From assembly GCF_000720185.1 (NCBI RefSeq), contig NZ_JOIY01000010.1:124001-188000 (forward strand): 64,000 nucleotides of DNA. The letters run 5' to 3'. Made by a program: the position numbers and the translations under genes. The notes under the pieces were generated by a model. That model had not been told where the DNA came from and did not search any database. It saw only the letters and a list, made by a program, of their open reading frames with translations. The DNA comes from Streptomyces sp. NRRL S-340 (lineage in GTDB: Bacteria; Actinomycetota; Actinomycetes; Streptomycetales; Streptomycetaceae). This document shows, in pieces, positions 1 through 7,708 of the stretch. The first letter of the stretch is position 1. The number at the start of each line of letters is the position of its first letter.

Positions 1-697
1 TGCGCTCCTCGCTCCAGCGGATCATCGGCACGGAGATGGACAGGGCCGCGACCACCCGGCCGGTGCGGTCGCGCACCGGGGCGGCCACGCAGCTGACGTC
101 GGGGTTGGACTCGCGGTTCTCCACGGCCAGGCCGCGCCGCCGGATCTCGGCCAGGGCCTCGCGCAGGGCGGCGGGATCGGTGATGCTGTTGGGGGTCATC
201 GCGACCAGTTCGGCGCCGTCCGGGACGCGTTCGGCCAGTGCTGACTCGGGGAGGGAGGCGAGCAGCATCTTGCCGACGGAGGTGCAGTGCGCCGGGAGGC
301 GGCGGCCGGCGGCGGAGACCATGCGGACCGCGTGCGTGGAGTCGACCTTGGCGATGTAGATGACGTCGGCGCCCTCCAGGATCGCCACGTGCACCGTTTC
401 GTCGCAGGTCTCCGCGACGGCGCGGGCCACCTGCTGGCCCTCGGCGGCGAGGTCGAGCTGCTCGGCGTAGCGGCTGCCGAGCTGGTAGGGGCGCACGCCC
501 AGCCGGTAGCGTCCGGGCTGGCCGGTCACCGGGACGATGTACTGGCGGGCGGCGAGCGTGGTGACCAGCTCGTGCACCGTGGTGCGCGGCAGCTGGAGCC
601 GGCGCACGATGTCGGGGGCGGAGAGCGTGCCGTCCCCGTCGAGGAACAGCTCGAGTATGTCGAGAGCCCGGGTCACGGCAGGTACGAGGCGTCCCAC
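1..697 (-). CDS. IclR-family transcriptional regulator (partial at window edge)
   Basis: Reading leftward from a GTG at 697, 232 residues are visible before the window ends, so the C-terminus is missing. The first 65 or so residues form a winged helix-turn-helix (TLSAPDIVRRLQLPRTTVHE), followed by an IclR effector-binding domain with the motifs VIYIAKVDS and CTSVGKMLLASLP. IclR proteins are dimeric cytoplasmic regulators that sense small metabolites. The start is set by a GAGGGGA ribosome-binding site 6 nt upstream. Two touching dyads at 711-743 lie just upstream and could be an autoregulatory operator. The gene is divergent from the unknown gene that begins near 791. The effector is not recognisable from sequence. 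Confidence 0.93.
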   Translation of the reverse strand, partial: MGRLVPAVTRALDILELFLDGDGTLSAPDIVRRLQLPRTTVHELVTTLAARQYIVPVTGQPGRYRLGVRPYQLGSRYAEQLDLAAEGQQVARAVAETCDETVHVAILEGADVIYIAKVDSTHAVRMVSAAGRRLPAHCTSVGKMLLASLPESALAERVPDGAELVAMTPNSITDPAALREALAEIRRRGLAVENRESNPDVSCVAAPVRDRTGRVVAALSISVPMIRWSEER

Positions 698-710
698 GAC
701 CGGTCCCCTC

Positions 711-743
711 CCTGGATCCAGGCCTGTTCGAGATTTCAACAGG
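711..743. promoter_or_regulatory. Two adjacent dyads, candidate IclR operator
   Basis: A perfect 12-bp palindrome CCTGGATCCAGG (711-722) directly abuts an inverted repeat CCTGTT-N9-AACAGG (723-743). They sit between the IclR start at 697 and the divergent gene at 791. The inner sequence GTTCGAGATTTCAAC resembles the TTCGA/TTGAA-type half sites of IclR-family operators such as NdgR. The regulator is inferred from position only. Confidence 0.5.
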
Positions 744-790
744 CGATCGGCATGACGAACACAGGCTAGCCATGGCGGGGGGCGGGGGCA

Positions 791-1432
791 ATGGGGCGGC
801 CCTTGCGCCCCTGCGCGACGATGGTGCGCATGGCTGCCTCCTCCTCCGCGTCCGGGCCCTTCACCGCGCGTGACTTCCAGCTCGTGCTGCTGCGGCGCAT
901 GGCCGATCACCAGCCGGACCTGGTCGCGGACGCCCGGCGGGAGCTGGGGGCGTCGCTCGCGCAGATGCGGGAGGCCAACAAGCGGTGGCAGGCGATGGTG
1001 CGCTCGCCCCGGGCCCGTTCGGCCGCCGCCCGCTACCGATCCGTCCTCGGCGCCCCCGAGTCCACGGCCGCCCGCCGCATCGGCGACCTGGACTGCGAGG
1101 CCCGGCAGTGGCCGCTGCCGCTCTGGCCCGGGCTGCGCTTCGAGGTGCTGGCCGGCCCCGACGGCCAGGTCTGGAACGCGTGGCTGGTCCGCGCCCCCGG
1201 GGCCGAAGGCCCTGACCTGCGGACGGTCGACGATCTCGCCCCCTGGTCCTGCACGGTCGAGGAGGCCGCCCGCGCCTTCGCCCCCGCCCGCCCGCTGGAG
1301 GGCACCGCGCCGACACGGTGGGGACTGGCCTTCACCGCGCCCGACGCGCAGGGCGTACGGCACGAGGTCGTCGCGGAGTTCACCTGGGGGCTGCTCCAGC
1401 GGACACGGGTCGGGGACGAACCGGACGCGTAA
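791..1432 (+). CDS. Conserved hypothetical protein
   Basis: A 213-residue cytoplasmic-looking protein with no signal peptide or membrane segment. I do not recognise a named domain. The N-terminal third is helical and charged (FTARDFQLVLLRRMADHQPDLVADARRELG region). The remainder is rich in tryptophan and proline, with a WPLPLWPGLRFEVLAGPDG stretch, and looks like a compact beta domain. The first in-frame ATG is at 791, but ATGs at 821 and 830 are equally plausible because no clear ribosome-binding site favours any of them. The gene converges on the ATP-grasp gene, and the two 3' ends share a 22-bp duplication. Function unknown. Confidence 0.75.
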   Translation: MGRPLRPCATMVRMAASSSASGPFTARDFQLVLLRRMADHQPDLVADARRELGASLAQMREANKRWQAMVRSPRARSAAARYRSVLGAPESTAARRIGDLDCEARQWPLPLWPGLRFEVLAGPDGQVWNAWLVRAPGAEGPDLRTVDDLAPWSCTVEEAARAFAPARPLEGTAPTRWGLAFTAPDAQGVRHEVVAEFTWGLLQRTRVGDEPDA

Positions 1433-1463
1433 CCCATCCCGGAACCGCCCCGGCACACACAGG

Positions 1464-2468
1464 TCAGGGACGAACCGGACGCGCAGCCCGCGCGGGGTTC
1501 CCGGGGCGGGCCGGGACGGCGGCCAGGATGTCCCGCACCACCCGCTCCTGCGATCCGGGATGCAGCCACAGGAACAGGTTCGGCTCGACCAGCTCCAGTT
1601 CCATGACGCACGGCGCACCGCCCTCGCCGCCTGCCTCGCCCGCCCCCGCCGGTCCGCCTCGACCGTCCGGTCCGTCCTGCCCGTCCGGTCCGGTCTGCCC
1701 GTCCGGTCCGTCCACGAGGTCGACGCGGGCGTACAGCAGCTCGGGTGCTCCGGGCACGGCGGCCAGCGCCCGCCGCGCCACGGCGAGTTCGGCGGGTGTC
1801 GGGGTCCACGGTTCGAGGTCCGGGTGGGCCACCTTCTCGGCGTCGAAGGCCGTTCCCGGCGAGAGCACGGCCCGCTTGCGGCTGGCGTGCAGCAGCCGGC
1901 CGCCGAAGAACTGCAGCGCCCGCTCCCCGCCGGTGTCGATGCGGGTCAGGTAGGGCTGCACCATCGCGGTCATGCCCTCCGCGTGCATGCGCGCCACCTG
2001 CGCGGCGGCCGTCTCCCGCTCGGCGGGCGCGTACCTGGCGGCGTACCGGGCGCCCGCCCCGAAGACCGGTTTGACGACGAAGTCGTGGTCGCCGGGCAGG
2101 TCCTGCGGCCCGCACGGGTCCCCGGGCGCCAGGTAGCGGGTCGGCACGACGGGCACCCCGGCCGCGGCGAGGTCCCCGAGGTAGCGCTTGTCTGTGTTCC
2201 AGCGCACGACAGCGGCCGGGTTGGCCAGCCGCGTCACCTTCGCGCACCGCTCGGCCCAGGCCGCGAACTCGGCGGCGCGCCAGCTGTAGTCCCAGGTCGA
2301 CCGTATGACGACGAGGTCGTAGGAGGCCCAGTCGGCGTCCGCGTCGTCCCAGGGCACGGCGTCGGCGTCGGCTCCGGCGGCGCGCAGGGCCGCGAGGAGC
2401 GGGCCGAGGTCTCGGTCGCGGTTCGGCACGGCTCCGGGATCGTAGGTGACAAGGGCGACACGGGGCAC
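1464..2468 (-). CDS. ATP-grasp domain protein (RimK/glutathione-synthetase-like ligase)
   Basis: A 334-residue protein with an ATP-grasp fold. Residues around DFVVKPVFGAGAR form the nucleotide-binding loop, and CVMELELVEPNLFLWLHP carries the metal-binding E-x-E and EPNL pattern of the family. Such enzymes join a carboxylate to an amine or thiol using ATP; the substrate cannot be read. The GTG at 2468 is chosen because AAGGAG lies 6 nt upstream and the protein then begins VPRVALVTYDPG, a usual first strand. A collagen-like insert of GPDGQ/GPDGR repeats, encoded by 18-bp units at 1663-1716, interrupts the fold between the last two core strands. The stop codon lies in one copy of a short duplication shared with the convergent neighbour. 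Confidence 0.85.
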   Translation of the reverse strand: MPRVALVTYDPGAVPNRDRDLGPLLAALRAAGADADAVPWDDADADWASYDLVVIRSTWDYSWRAAEFAAWAERCAKVTRLANPAAVVRWNTDKRYLGDLAAAGVPVVPTRYLAPGDPCGPQDLPGDHDFVVKPVFGAGARYAARYAPAERETAAAQVARMHAEGMTAMVQPYLTRIDTGGERALQFFGGRLLHASRKRAVLSPGTAFDAEKVAHPDLEPWTPTPAELAVARRALAAVPGAPELLYARVDLVDGPDGQTGPDGQDGPDGRGGPAGAGEAGGEGGAPCVMELELVEPNLFLWLHPGSQERVVRDILAAVPARPGNPARAARPVRP

Positions 2469-2704
2469 GGCGGGCTCCTTCTGCGGGGCGGGGCGGTTCT
2501 CGCGTCCGGCCGGCGGCGCGTGCCGGCCGGGTCGCGGCTCCAGCGGGTGAACGGTCCGGGCGAACGGTCCGCGGTGCACGCTAACAACCGCCGCCGCCGC
2601 GACCGGAACGCGCTCCTTGACCTTCACCTTCGGGGAAGCCTCAGCATCGGTGGCGGGAACGGAGACGAGGTCCACATGCCTACGCCGGCCCGCGCCTGCT
2701 CGCC

Positions 2705-3328
2705 GTGGCCGACGGCTACGGGGCCGGCGGCGCGCGGGCGGGCAGTGCGGCCGTGTCGGCGCTGCGGACGCTGGACACGGCACGGCCGCCCGCCGGGAGC
2801 GTGCTGAACCTGCTGGAGGACGCCCTCCAGGACGCGACCCGCGCGGTGGCGGACGCCACCGGCGGCGAGGAGGCCGGTACGACCCTGACCGCGCTGCTGT
2901 GGACCGGCTCCCGGCTCGCCCTGGTGCACGTCGGGGACAGCAGGGCGTACCTGCTGCGCGGGAGCGGGCTGTTCCGGGTCACCCAGGACCACACCGTGGT
3001 CCAGGCGATGCTGGACGAGGGGCGACTGACGCCCGTGGAGGCGGTGAGCCACCCGCAGCGCGCGCTGCTCCTGCGGGCGCTGGACGGCGGCGGCACCCCG
3101 TCCCTCCCGGACCTGCGCCTGCACGACCCGCTGCCCGGCGACCGGTACCTGCTGTGCTCCGACGGCCTGTCCGGAGTCGTCCCCGACGACCGGATCCAGG
3201 CCCTCCTGGCCCGCGCGGCGGACCCGGACACGGCCGTACGTTCCCTGGTCGACGCCGCGAACACCGCCGGCGGCCCGGACAACGTCAGCTGCGTCGTGGC
3301 CGACGTGGTGGAGGCCGGGTCGGCCTGA
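2705..3328 (+). CDS. PP2C-type protein phosphatase, possibly N-terminally disrupted
   Basis: A 207-residue PPM/PP2C-like domain. Metal-site and core motifs are visible in order: VADGYGAG, GTTLTALLW, HVGDSRAYLLR, TQDHTVV, LLCSDGLSG and GGPDNVSCVV. These enzymes remove phosphate from Ser/Thr and in Streptomyces often act in signalling or anti-sigma pathways. The GTG at 2705 is the only start in this frame after the stop at 2618. It removes the first family motif (R-x-x-N-E-D) and its metal-binding Asp. In-frame codons just upstream read AYAGPRLLAVADGYG, which looks like genuine PP2C sequence, so the true N-terminus probably lies in another frame further upstream. The gene is either frameshifted or mis-sequenced near 2665-2680. 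Confidence 0.72.
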   Translation: MADGYGAGGARAGSAAVSALRTLDTARPPAGSVLNLLEDALQDATRAVADATGGEEAGTTLTALLWTGSRLALVHVGDSRAYLLRGSGLFRVTQDHTVVQAMLDEGRLTPVEAVSHPQRALLLRALDGGGTPSLPDLRLHDPLPGDRYLLCSDGLSGVVPDDRIQALLARAADPDTAVRSLVDAANTAGGPDNVSCVVADVVEAGSA

Positions 3329-3412
3329 AACCCCGGGTGCCGGGTGGTGGCCCTCGGGGGAGGCGATGGTCGGCGTGCGACGGCGGGGAGTCGTATGACG
3401 ATCCGAACAAGG

Positions 3413-3440
3413 GATCAGTTGTTCCCTGGAACAGGTGATC
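3413..3440. promoter_or_regulatory. Nested dyad upstream of the micropeptide
   Basis: Symmetric half sites GATCA (3413-3417) and TGATC (3436-3440) enclose a second dyad GTTCC-CT-GGAAC (3421-3432). The whole 28-bp element could be an operator or an RNA hairpin in the leader before the 3563 peptide. No nearby regulator is an obvious partner. Confidence 0.4.
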
Positions 3441-3562
3441 GTCGCAGAAGTGATCGGTGCGGGGCCGGCGGGGCGGCAGATACTGACGGTGCGCAAGCGA
3501 CGGGCTGCAGACCGTGGTCGGCGCGTGTCCCACTTGAGGCAACACAAGGAGAATGCACGATC

Positions 3563-3622
3563 ATGAACTTCCTCACCGACGTCCTCGCCGGCCTGATCCA
3601 CATCGTCGGCTGGCTGGTCTGA
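3563..3622 (+). CDS. Putative 19-residue hydrophobic micropeptide
   Basis: An ATG at 3563 encodes MNFLTDVLAGLIHIVGWLV and then TGA. The peptide is hydrophobic with one Asp, one His and one Trp, and could form a short membrane-associated helix. An AAGGAG at 3546-3551 precedes it with a rather long 11-nt spacing. A perfect 16-bp terminator follows 24 nt after the stop, so a short transcript carrying only this peptide is plausible. I do not recognise a family. It could be a surface-active or signalling peptide, or chance. Evidence is positional: ribosome-binding site, terminator, upstream dyad, and isolation between two unrelated genes. Confidence 0.45.
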   Translation: MNFLTDVLAGLIHIVGWLV

Positions 3623-3646
3623 CGGCAGCGACAGCGCAGGCAGCAC

Positions 3647-3685
3647 GGCGGCGCCGCCTCCCCGTCCCAGGGAGGCGGCGCCGCC
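3647..3685 (+). terminator. Strong intrinsic hairpin
   Basis: A perfect 16-bp GC-rich stem (3647-3662 with 3670-3685) encloses a 7-nt loop. It lies between the micropeptide stop and the convergent protease gene, so it may terminate both directions. There is no U-tract, as is usual in Streptomyces. Confidence 0.75.
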
Positions 3686-3719
3686 CGCGTGCGCGCGGGA
3701 TCTTCCGGGGCGCGCTGCC

Positions 3720-6700
3720 TCAGCGCCGCCCCACCCCCACGGCCCGGACGAGCTCCTGCCGCACGGACCCGCCCCGGTCGTCGCCGGCGAAGGCCCGCAG
3801 CGAGACGGTGGCCGCGCCGCGCGGCACGGTGAGCGTGCCCTTCCAGGAGGCGTGGGAGCCGCTGAGCCGCACCTTCTGCCACGTCCTGCCCTCGTCGTAC
3901 GAGACGTCCAGCCGCCCTCCGGAGATGGTGCCGGTGCCGGGCGCGCCCGCCACGTACTCGGCGTGCAGGCCCACCGGGATCCGGCCGCCGGCCCGCAGCT
4001 CGCCCGCGAGGTCGGTGTCCAGGGCGAAGCCGAGGTTGATCAGCGGCAGCGCGGTCCACCGGTCACCGGGCGTGGCCGCCGAGCGGAACGTCCACTCGGC
4101 GTGGCCCCGGCTCGCGAGCTTCCAGCGGGCCGGGTCGAGCGCGGTGTCGGTGACGAGCTTGTAGGTGTGCTCGTCGGCGGGCGCGTCCCACACGTACGCG
4201 GCCGAACTGGCGCCCCGGTCGACCTCCTTGCCGTCCAGGTAGGCGACGGTGGTCTGGGTCATGCCGCTGTCCGGGCTCCACACGTCGCCGAAGCCGGTGT
4301 GGTCGGGCCCGGAGTCGCCCCAGCCGGGGGCGTTGAACCGGATGGTGTCGCCCGACCGCTGCTGCCCCCAGCCCAGGCCGGTGCCGAGCCACGGGTGCAG
4401 GACGGGCTTGAACCAGTCCAGTTCCCCGTGCGAGCCGCCGGTGTAGCGGACCAGGCCGCTGCGCTCCTCCAGGGTGCCCTCGCCGAGCGTCACGGACTCG
4501 TGCCAGCGCTGGCCGGGGCCGGTGGAGACGTAGTCGGTCCGCTCGGCCGGGAAGCCGGCGCTCTCCTGGAAGCCGATGCCGACCGGGAAGGTGTCGGTGA
4601 TCGAGTAGCGGAACTCGCCGCCGCCCGCCGCCCGGCCGGCGTGGAACTTCACGTCGAGGGCGGCCAGTTGCCGGTGGTCCGGCCGGTAGGTCAGGTCACG
4701 GTCGGGGACGGCGCCCGGGTGGCCCTCCGAGAGGTCGTAGACGTAGGGGGTGCGGCGGGTGCCGGTCATGTCGACGTGGTGGGCGGCGCGCAGCCGGGCG
4801 GCGTCGGCGGCGTTCACCGAGGCGATCTGGAGCGGGCGGTCGGCGTTGTCGTCGGTGCCCCACCACAGACTGAGCCGGCCGGGCGCGTCGTCGGTCACGA
4901 ACAGCGCCCGGGCGCCCGCCTCCTGCGCGGCCTGGGCGAGGGCGGCCGGGTCGCCGCCTTCCGGGAGCCGGGCCAGGACCGCCTTGCCGCGCACGTCCGA
5001 GCCGGTGAAGTCCCCGGTGCCGACGTCGACCAGCGGGAGCCTGCTGCGGCCCTCGGTCAGGGTGCCGCCCGCCTGGACGAGTGCGTCGCCGATCCCCTTG
5101 ACCTCCAGGAGGGGCTTGCCGAGCCGCCACACGGTCCGGTACTCGAAGCTGCCCTGCTTCACCGGCGCGGTCGGCGCCGCGAAGACGCTGTCGTACATCA
5201 GGGGCACCTGGACGGCACCGAACAGGTCGGAGCCGCCCGCCTTGCGGTCGTACTCCATGAGGAGCTGCCGCCGTTCGGTGCGGCGGCCGGCGTCGGCGCG
5301 GACCTCGCGCAGCCGGCGCCCGTCCAGGGTGATCTCGCGGTCCCGGTCGAGGGTGATCTCGGGGGCGGCGAGGAAGCCGAGCCCGAGGGAGTCGGCGCCG
5401 TGGCTGCCGCGCACGTCGAGGAAGGAGGAGACGCTGTAGGTGCCCGGCCGCAGCCGCAGCCGCAGGGTGCCGGAGTCGTCGACGCGGGCGCTGAACGGGT
5501 CGACTCCCGCGGCGAGTTGCTGCACGGCGAGGTCGGCCGCGGTGGCGGTGCCGGACCGGTCCTTGACGTGCACGGTGAGGGTGTAGCGCTCGTCCTCCTT
5601 GACCAGCCCGAACGCGGTGTGCGCTACGGGGGTGCCGGCGGCCGAGGCCACGATCTGCCCGCTGGTCGTCCCCACCGGCGCCTTCGCGCCGTCACCGGTG
5701 ACGGTGGTGGAGGCGGTGCCGTGGGCGGGCACGGTCAGCTTCGTGCCGGCGAGGGTGGCCACGCCCTCGGGGGCGCCCTGCACGGCCAGGGTCAGGTCCA
5801 CGGGCCGGTCGGCGGAGTTGGTGTAGGTGAGGGTGCGGGTGACCGGCTTGTTCCCGTCGTAGGGCCAGCCGTAGAAGCCGAGGTCGGCACTGCCGGTGGC
5901 GGTGACCTCGGCGGCCACCGCACCGGGCACGCTGACCCGGCCCGCGCCCAGCGTGTAGGCGGAGGCGTCCACCCGCTGCGACGTCGACATCAGCGCGTCC
6001 TTGAGCCGGGCGGCGCTCCAGTCGGGGTGTTCCTGGGCGAGCAGCGCGGCGACCCCGGCGACGTGCGGCGTCGCCATGGACGTACCGCTCATGGTCGTGT
6101 AGTCGCCGCTGCCCTCGGTGAGCCGGGAGCGGGCGGCGAGGATGTCGACGCCGGGGGCCGCGAGGTCGGGCTTGAGGGCGTTGTCGCCCAGGCGGGGTCC
6201 GGCGCTGGTGAAGTAGGCGGCCCGGTCGGCGGAGTCGACCGCGGAGACGGTCAGGGCCGCGTCGGCGGCGCCGGGGGAGCCGATGGAGGAGGGGGCTCCG
6301 GTGTTCCCGGCGGCGATCACGAAGAGCGCGCCGGTCTGCGCGGTCAGGGTGTTCACGGCCTGCGCCATGGGGTCGGTGCCGTCGCTGGCCTCGGTGGAGC
6401 CCAGCGACATGGACACGATCCGCGCGTGCACGTCCCGCGCGGCCCACTCCATGCCGGCGATGATCTGCGACTCGCTGCCGGTGCCCTGGTCGTCGAGGAC
6501 CTTGCCGACGGCGAGCGTGGCGTCGGGTGCGACGCCCTTCTCCTTGCCGCCGGAGGCGGCGCCGCTGCCGCCGACGGTGGAGGTCACGTGGGTGCCGTGG
6601 CCGTTGCGGTCGGCGACCTCCTCGCCGGGGATGAAACTCCTGGTCTGCGCGACCCGTCCGGCGAGGTCGGGGTGGGTGGTGTCGACCCCCGTGTCGAGGA

Positions 6701-7397
6701 CGGCGACGGTGACGCCCTTGCCGGTCAGCCCGGACTCCCAGGCCTTCGGTGTGCCGATCTGGGCGTTGGACTCGGCCATGCCGGCACTGACCCGGCCGTC
6801 CAGCCAGACCTTCTCGACGCCCTCCGCCGACAGGCCGCGCGCCGTGCCCGGCCGGGCGAACTCCCGCCAGAACGCCCGCCCCTTGTCCGCCTCCACGGCG
6901 GCGCCGTGCACGCTGGCGAGGTTCCGGGTCCGCTCGGTGCCGCGCGGGGTGCGCACCGCCTGCCCCTTGCCGTAGGTCACGATCAGCGGCAGTTCACCGG
7001 TGCTCCGGTCACCGAGCCCCTGGCGCAGCAGCTCGCTGACGTCGAACAGCCGCGGGTCGAGCCGGCCCGTCCGCAGATAGGGCCGTGCCTCGTCCGGTAC
7101 GACGGTGACGGTGCCGTCGGCCACGCTGGTCCGCACGGCGCCGACGGCCCCGGCGGGCCGCCGCACCGTGACCGTGCTCCGGCCACCGCCGAGCGGGGTG
7201 AGGGTGACCCGGTCGCCGGTGACGAGGGTGACGGTGCGGGCGGCGTCCGGCTTCGCGGCTACGGCGGCCCCCGGGGCGGCGGCGCCGGGGCGGGGGGCGG
7301 CGGCCTGCTGGGCGGCGGCCTGCCCGGCGGGCAGCAGGGCGATCACGAGCCCGGCCGACAGGAGGGTCGCTCTCCGTCTGCCTGGTCCTCTGCTCAT
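3720..7397 (-). CDS. Large secreted S8 subtilisin-like serine protease
   Basis: A 1225-residue secreted subtilase. A Sec signal peptide covers about residues 1-30 (RRR then a hydrophobic run ending near AGQAAA). A propeptide-like segment to about 210 leads into the S8 catalytic domain. The triad is visible as Asp235 (VAVLDTGVD), His267 (NGHGTH) and Ser440 (SGTSMATPHVAG), with oxyanion Asn365 (AAGN). Beyond 480 lie several beta-rich regions, including a PA-like segment around residues 800-880 (VRGKAVLARLPEGG...ARALFVTDD) and a C-terminal jelly-roll-like part. The length is two to three times that of a minimal subtilisin. The ATG at 7397 has a modest AGAGG 5 nt upstream. It likely digests extracellular protein. 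Confidence 0.95.
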   Translation of the reverse strand: MSRGPGRRRATLLSAGLVIALLPAGQAAAQQAAAPRPGAAAPGAAVAAKPDAARTVTLVTGDRVTLTPLGGGRSTVTVRRPAGAVGAVRTSVADGTVTVVPDEARPYLRTGRLDPRLFDVSELLRQGLGDRSTGELPLIVTYGKGQAVRTPRGTERTRNLASVHGAAVEADKGRAFWREFARPGTARGLSAEGVEKVWLDGRVSAGMAESNAQIGTPKAWESGLTGKGVTVAVLDTGVDTTHPDLAGRVAQTRSFIPGEEVADRNGHGTHVTSTVGGSGAASGGKEKGVAPDATLAVGKVLDDQGTGSESQIIAGMEWAARDVHARIVSMSLGSTEASDGTDPMAQAVNTLTAQTGALFVIAAGNTGAPSSIGSPGAADAALTVSAVDSADRAAYFTSAGPRLGDNALKPDLAAPGVDILAARSRLTEGSGDYTTMSGTSMATPHVAGVAALLAQEHPDWSAARLKDALMSTSQRVDASAYTLGAGRVSVPGAVAAEVTATGSADLGFYGWPYDGNKPVTRTLTYTNSADRPVDLTLAVQGAPEGVATLAGTKLTVPAHGTASTTVTGDGAKAPVGTTSGQIVASAAGTPVAHTAFGLVKEDERYTLTVHVKDRSGTATAADLAVQQLAAGVDPFSARVDDSGTLRLRLRPGTYSVSSFLDVRGSHGADSLGLGFLAAPEITLDRDREITLDGRRLREVRADAGRRTERRQLLMEYDRKAGGSDLFGAVQVPLMYDSVFAAPTAPVKQGSFEYRTVWRLGKPLLEVKGIGDALVQAGGTLTEGRSRLPLVDVGTGDFTGSDVRGKAVLARLPEGGDPAALAQAAQEAGARALFVTDDAPGRLSLWWGTDDNADRPLQIASVNAADAARLRAAHHVDMTGTRRTPYVYDLSEGHPGAVPDRDLTYRPDHRQLAALDVKFHAGRAAGGGEFRYSITDTFPVGIGFQESAGFPAERTDYVSTGPGQRWHESVTLGEGTLEERSGLVRYTGGSHGELDWFKPVLHPWLGTGLGWGQQRSGDTIRFNAPGWGDSGPDHTGFGDVWSPDSGMTQTTVAYLDGKEVDRGASSAAYVWDAPADEHTYKLVTDTALDPARWKLASRGHAEWTFRSAATPGDRWTALPLINLGFALDTDLAGELRAGGRIPVGLHAEYVAGAPGTGTISGGRLDVSYDEGRTWQKVRLSGSHASWKGTLTVPRGAATVSLRAFAGDDRGGSVRQELVRAVGVGRR

Positions 7398-7708
7398 CCG
7401 TGCCTCTCTTCGTTTCGGAAGCTGCGTCGAATGGTGCGTCGAGTGCTGCGAAGAGTGTCAGGAGACTTGTGCGGCAAGGGAGTTGACGAGGACTGGCGGA
7501 TGGCTGCCGTGGCAGGTTCCCGCCAGGACAAGGCCGCCCACTTTACGCTTATCCGGCGTTTATTCGGCGGACCGCCACCAAATGCACTCGTCCAGCGGCA
7601 CCCCGCCCGGCCCCCTTGAACAGGCGCCCGCTCCCCCGTACCGCGCACGATGCGAAAGAGGCCGCCGCCCGGCGACCACCACGGTCCGCGCTCTCGGGAG
7701 GATCAGCC
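7398..7708. other. Divergent intergenic region, subtilase / mbl
   Basis: This 311-bp stretch holds the promoters of both neighbours. Three degenerate 12-bp units (7422-7457, consensus ctgcgtcgagtg) sit 25 nt before the protease start. A TTGACG at about 7483 is a possible -35. I see no RNA gene or convincing ORF. Confidence 0.5.

Noticed and set aside
3852..7619. Plus-strand open frame of 1255 codons opposite the subtilase
   Set aside because: It is antisense to a convincing protease with an intact catalytic triad. Its composition is Gly/Val/Ala/Arg low complexity forced by GC-rich third positions.
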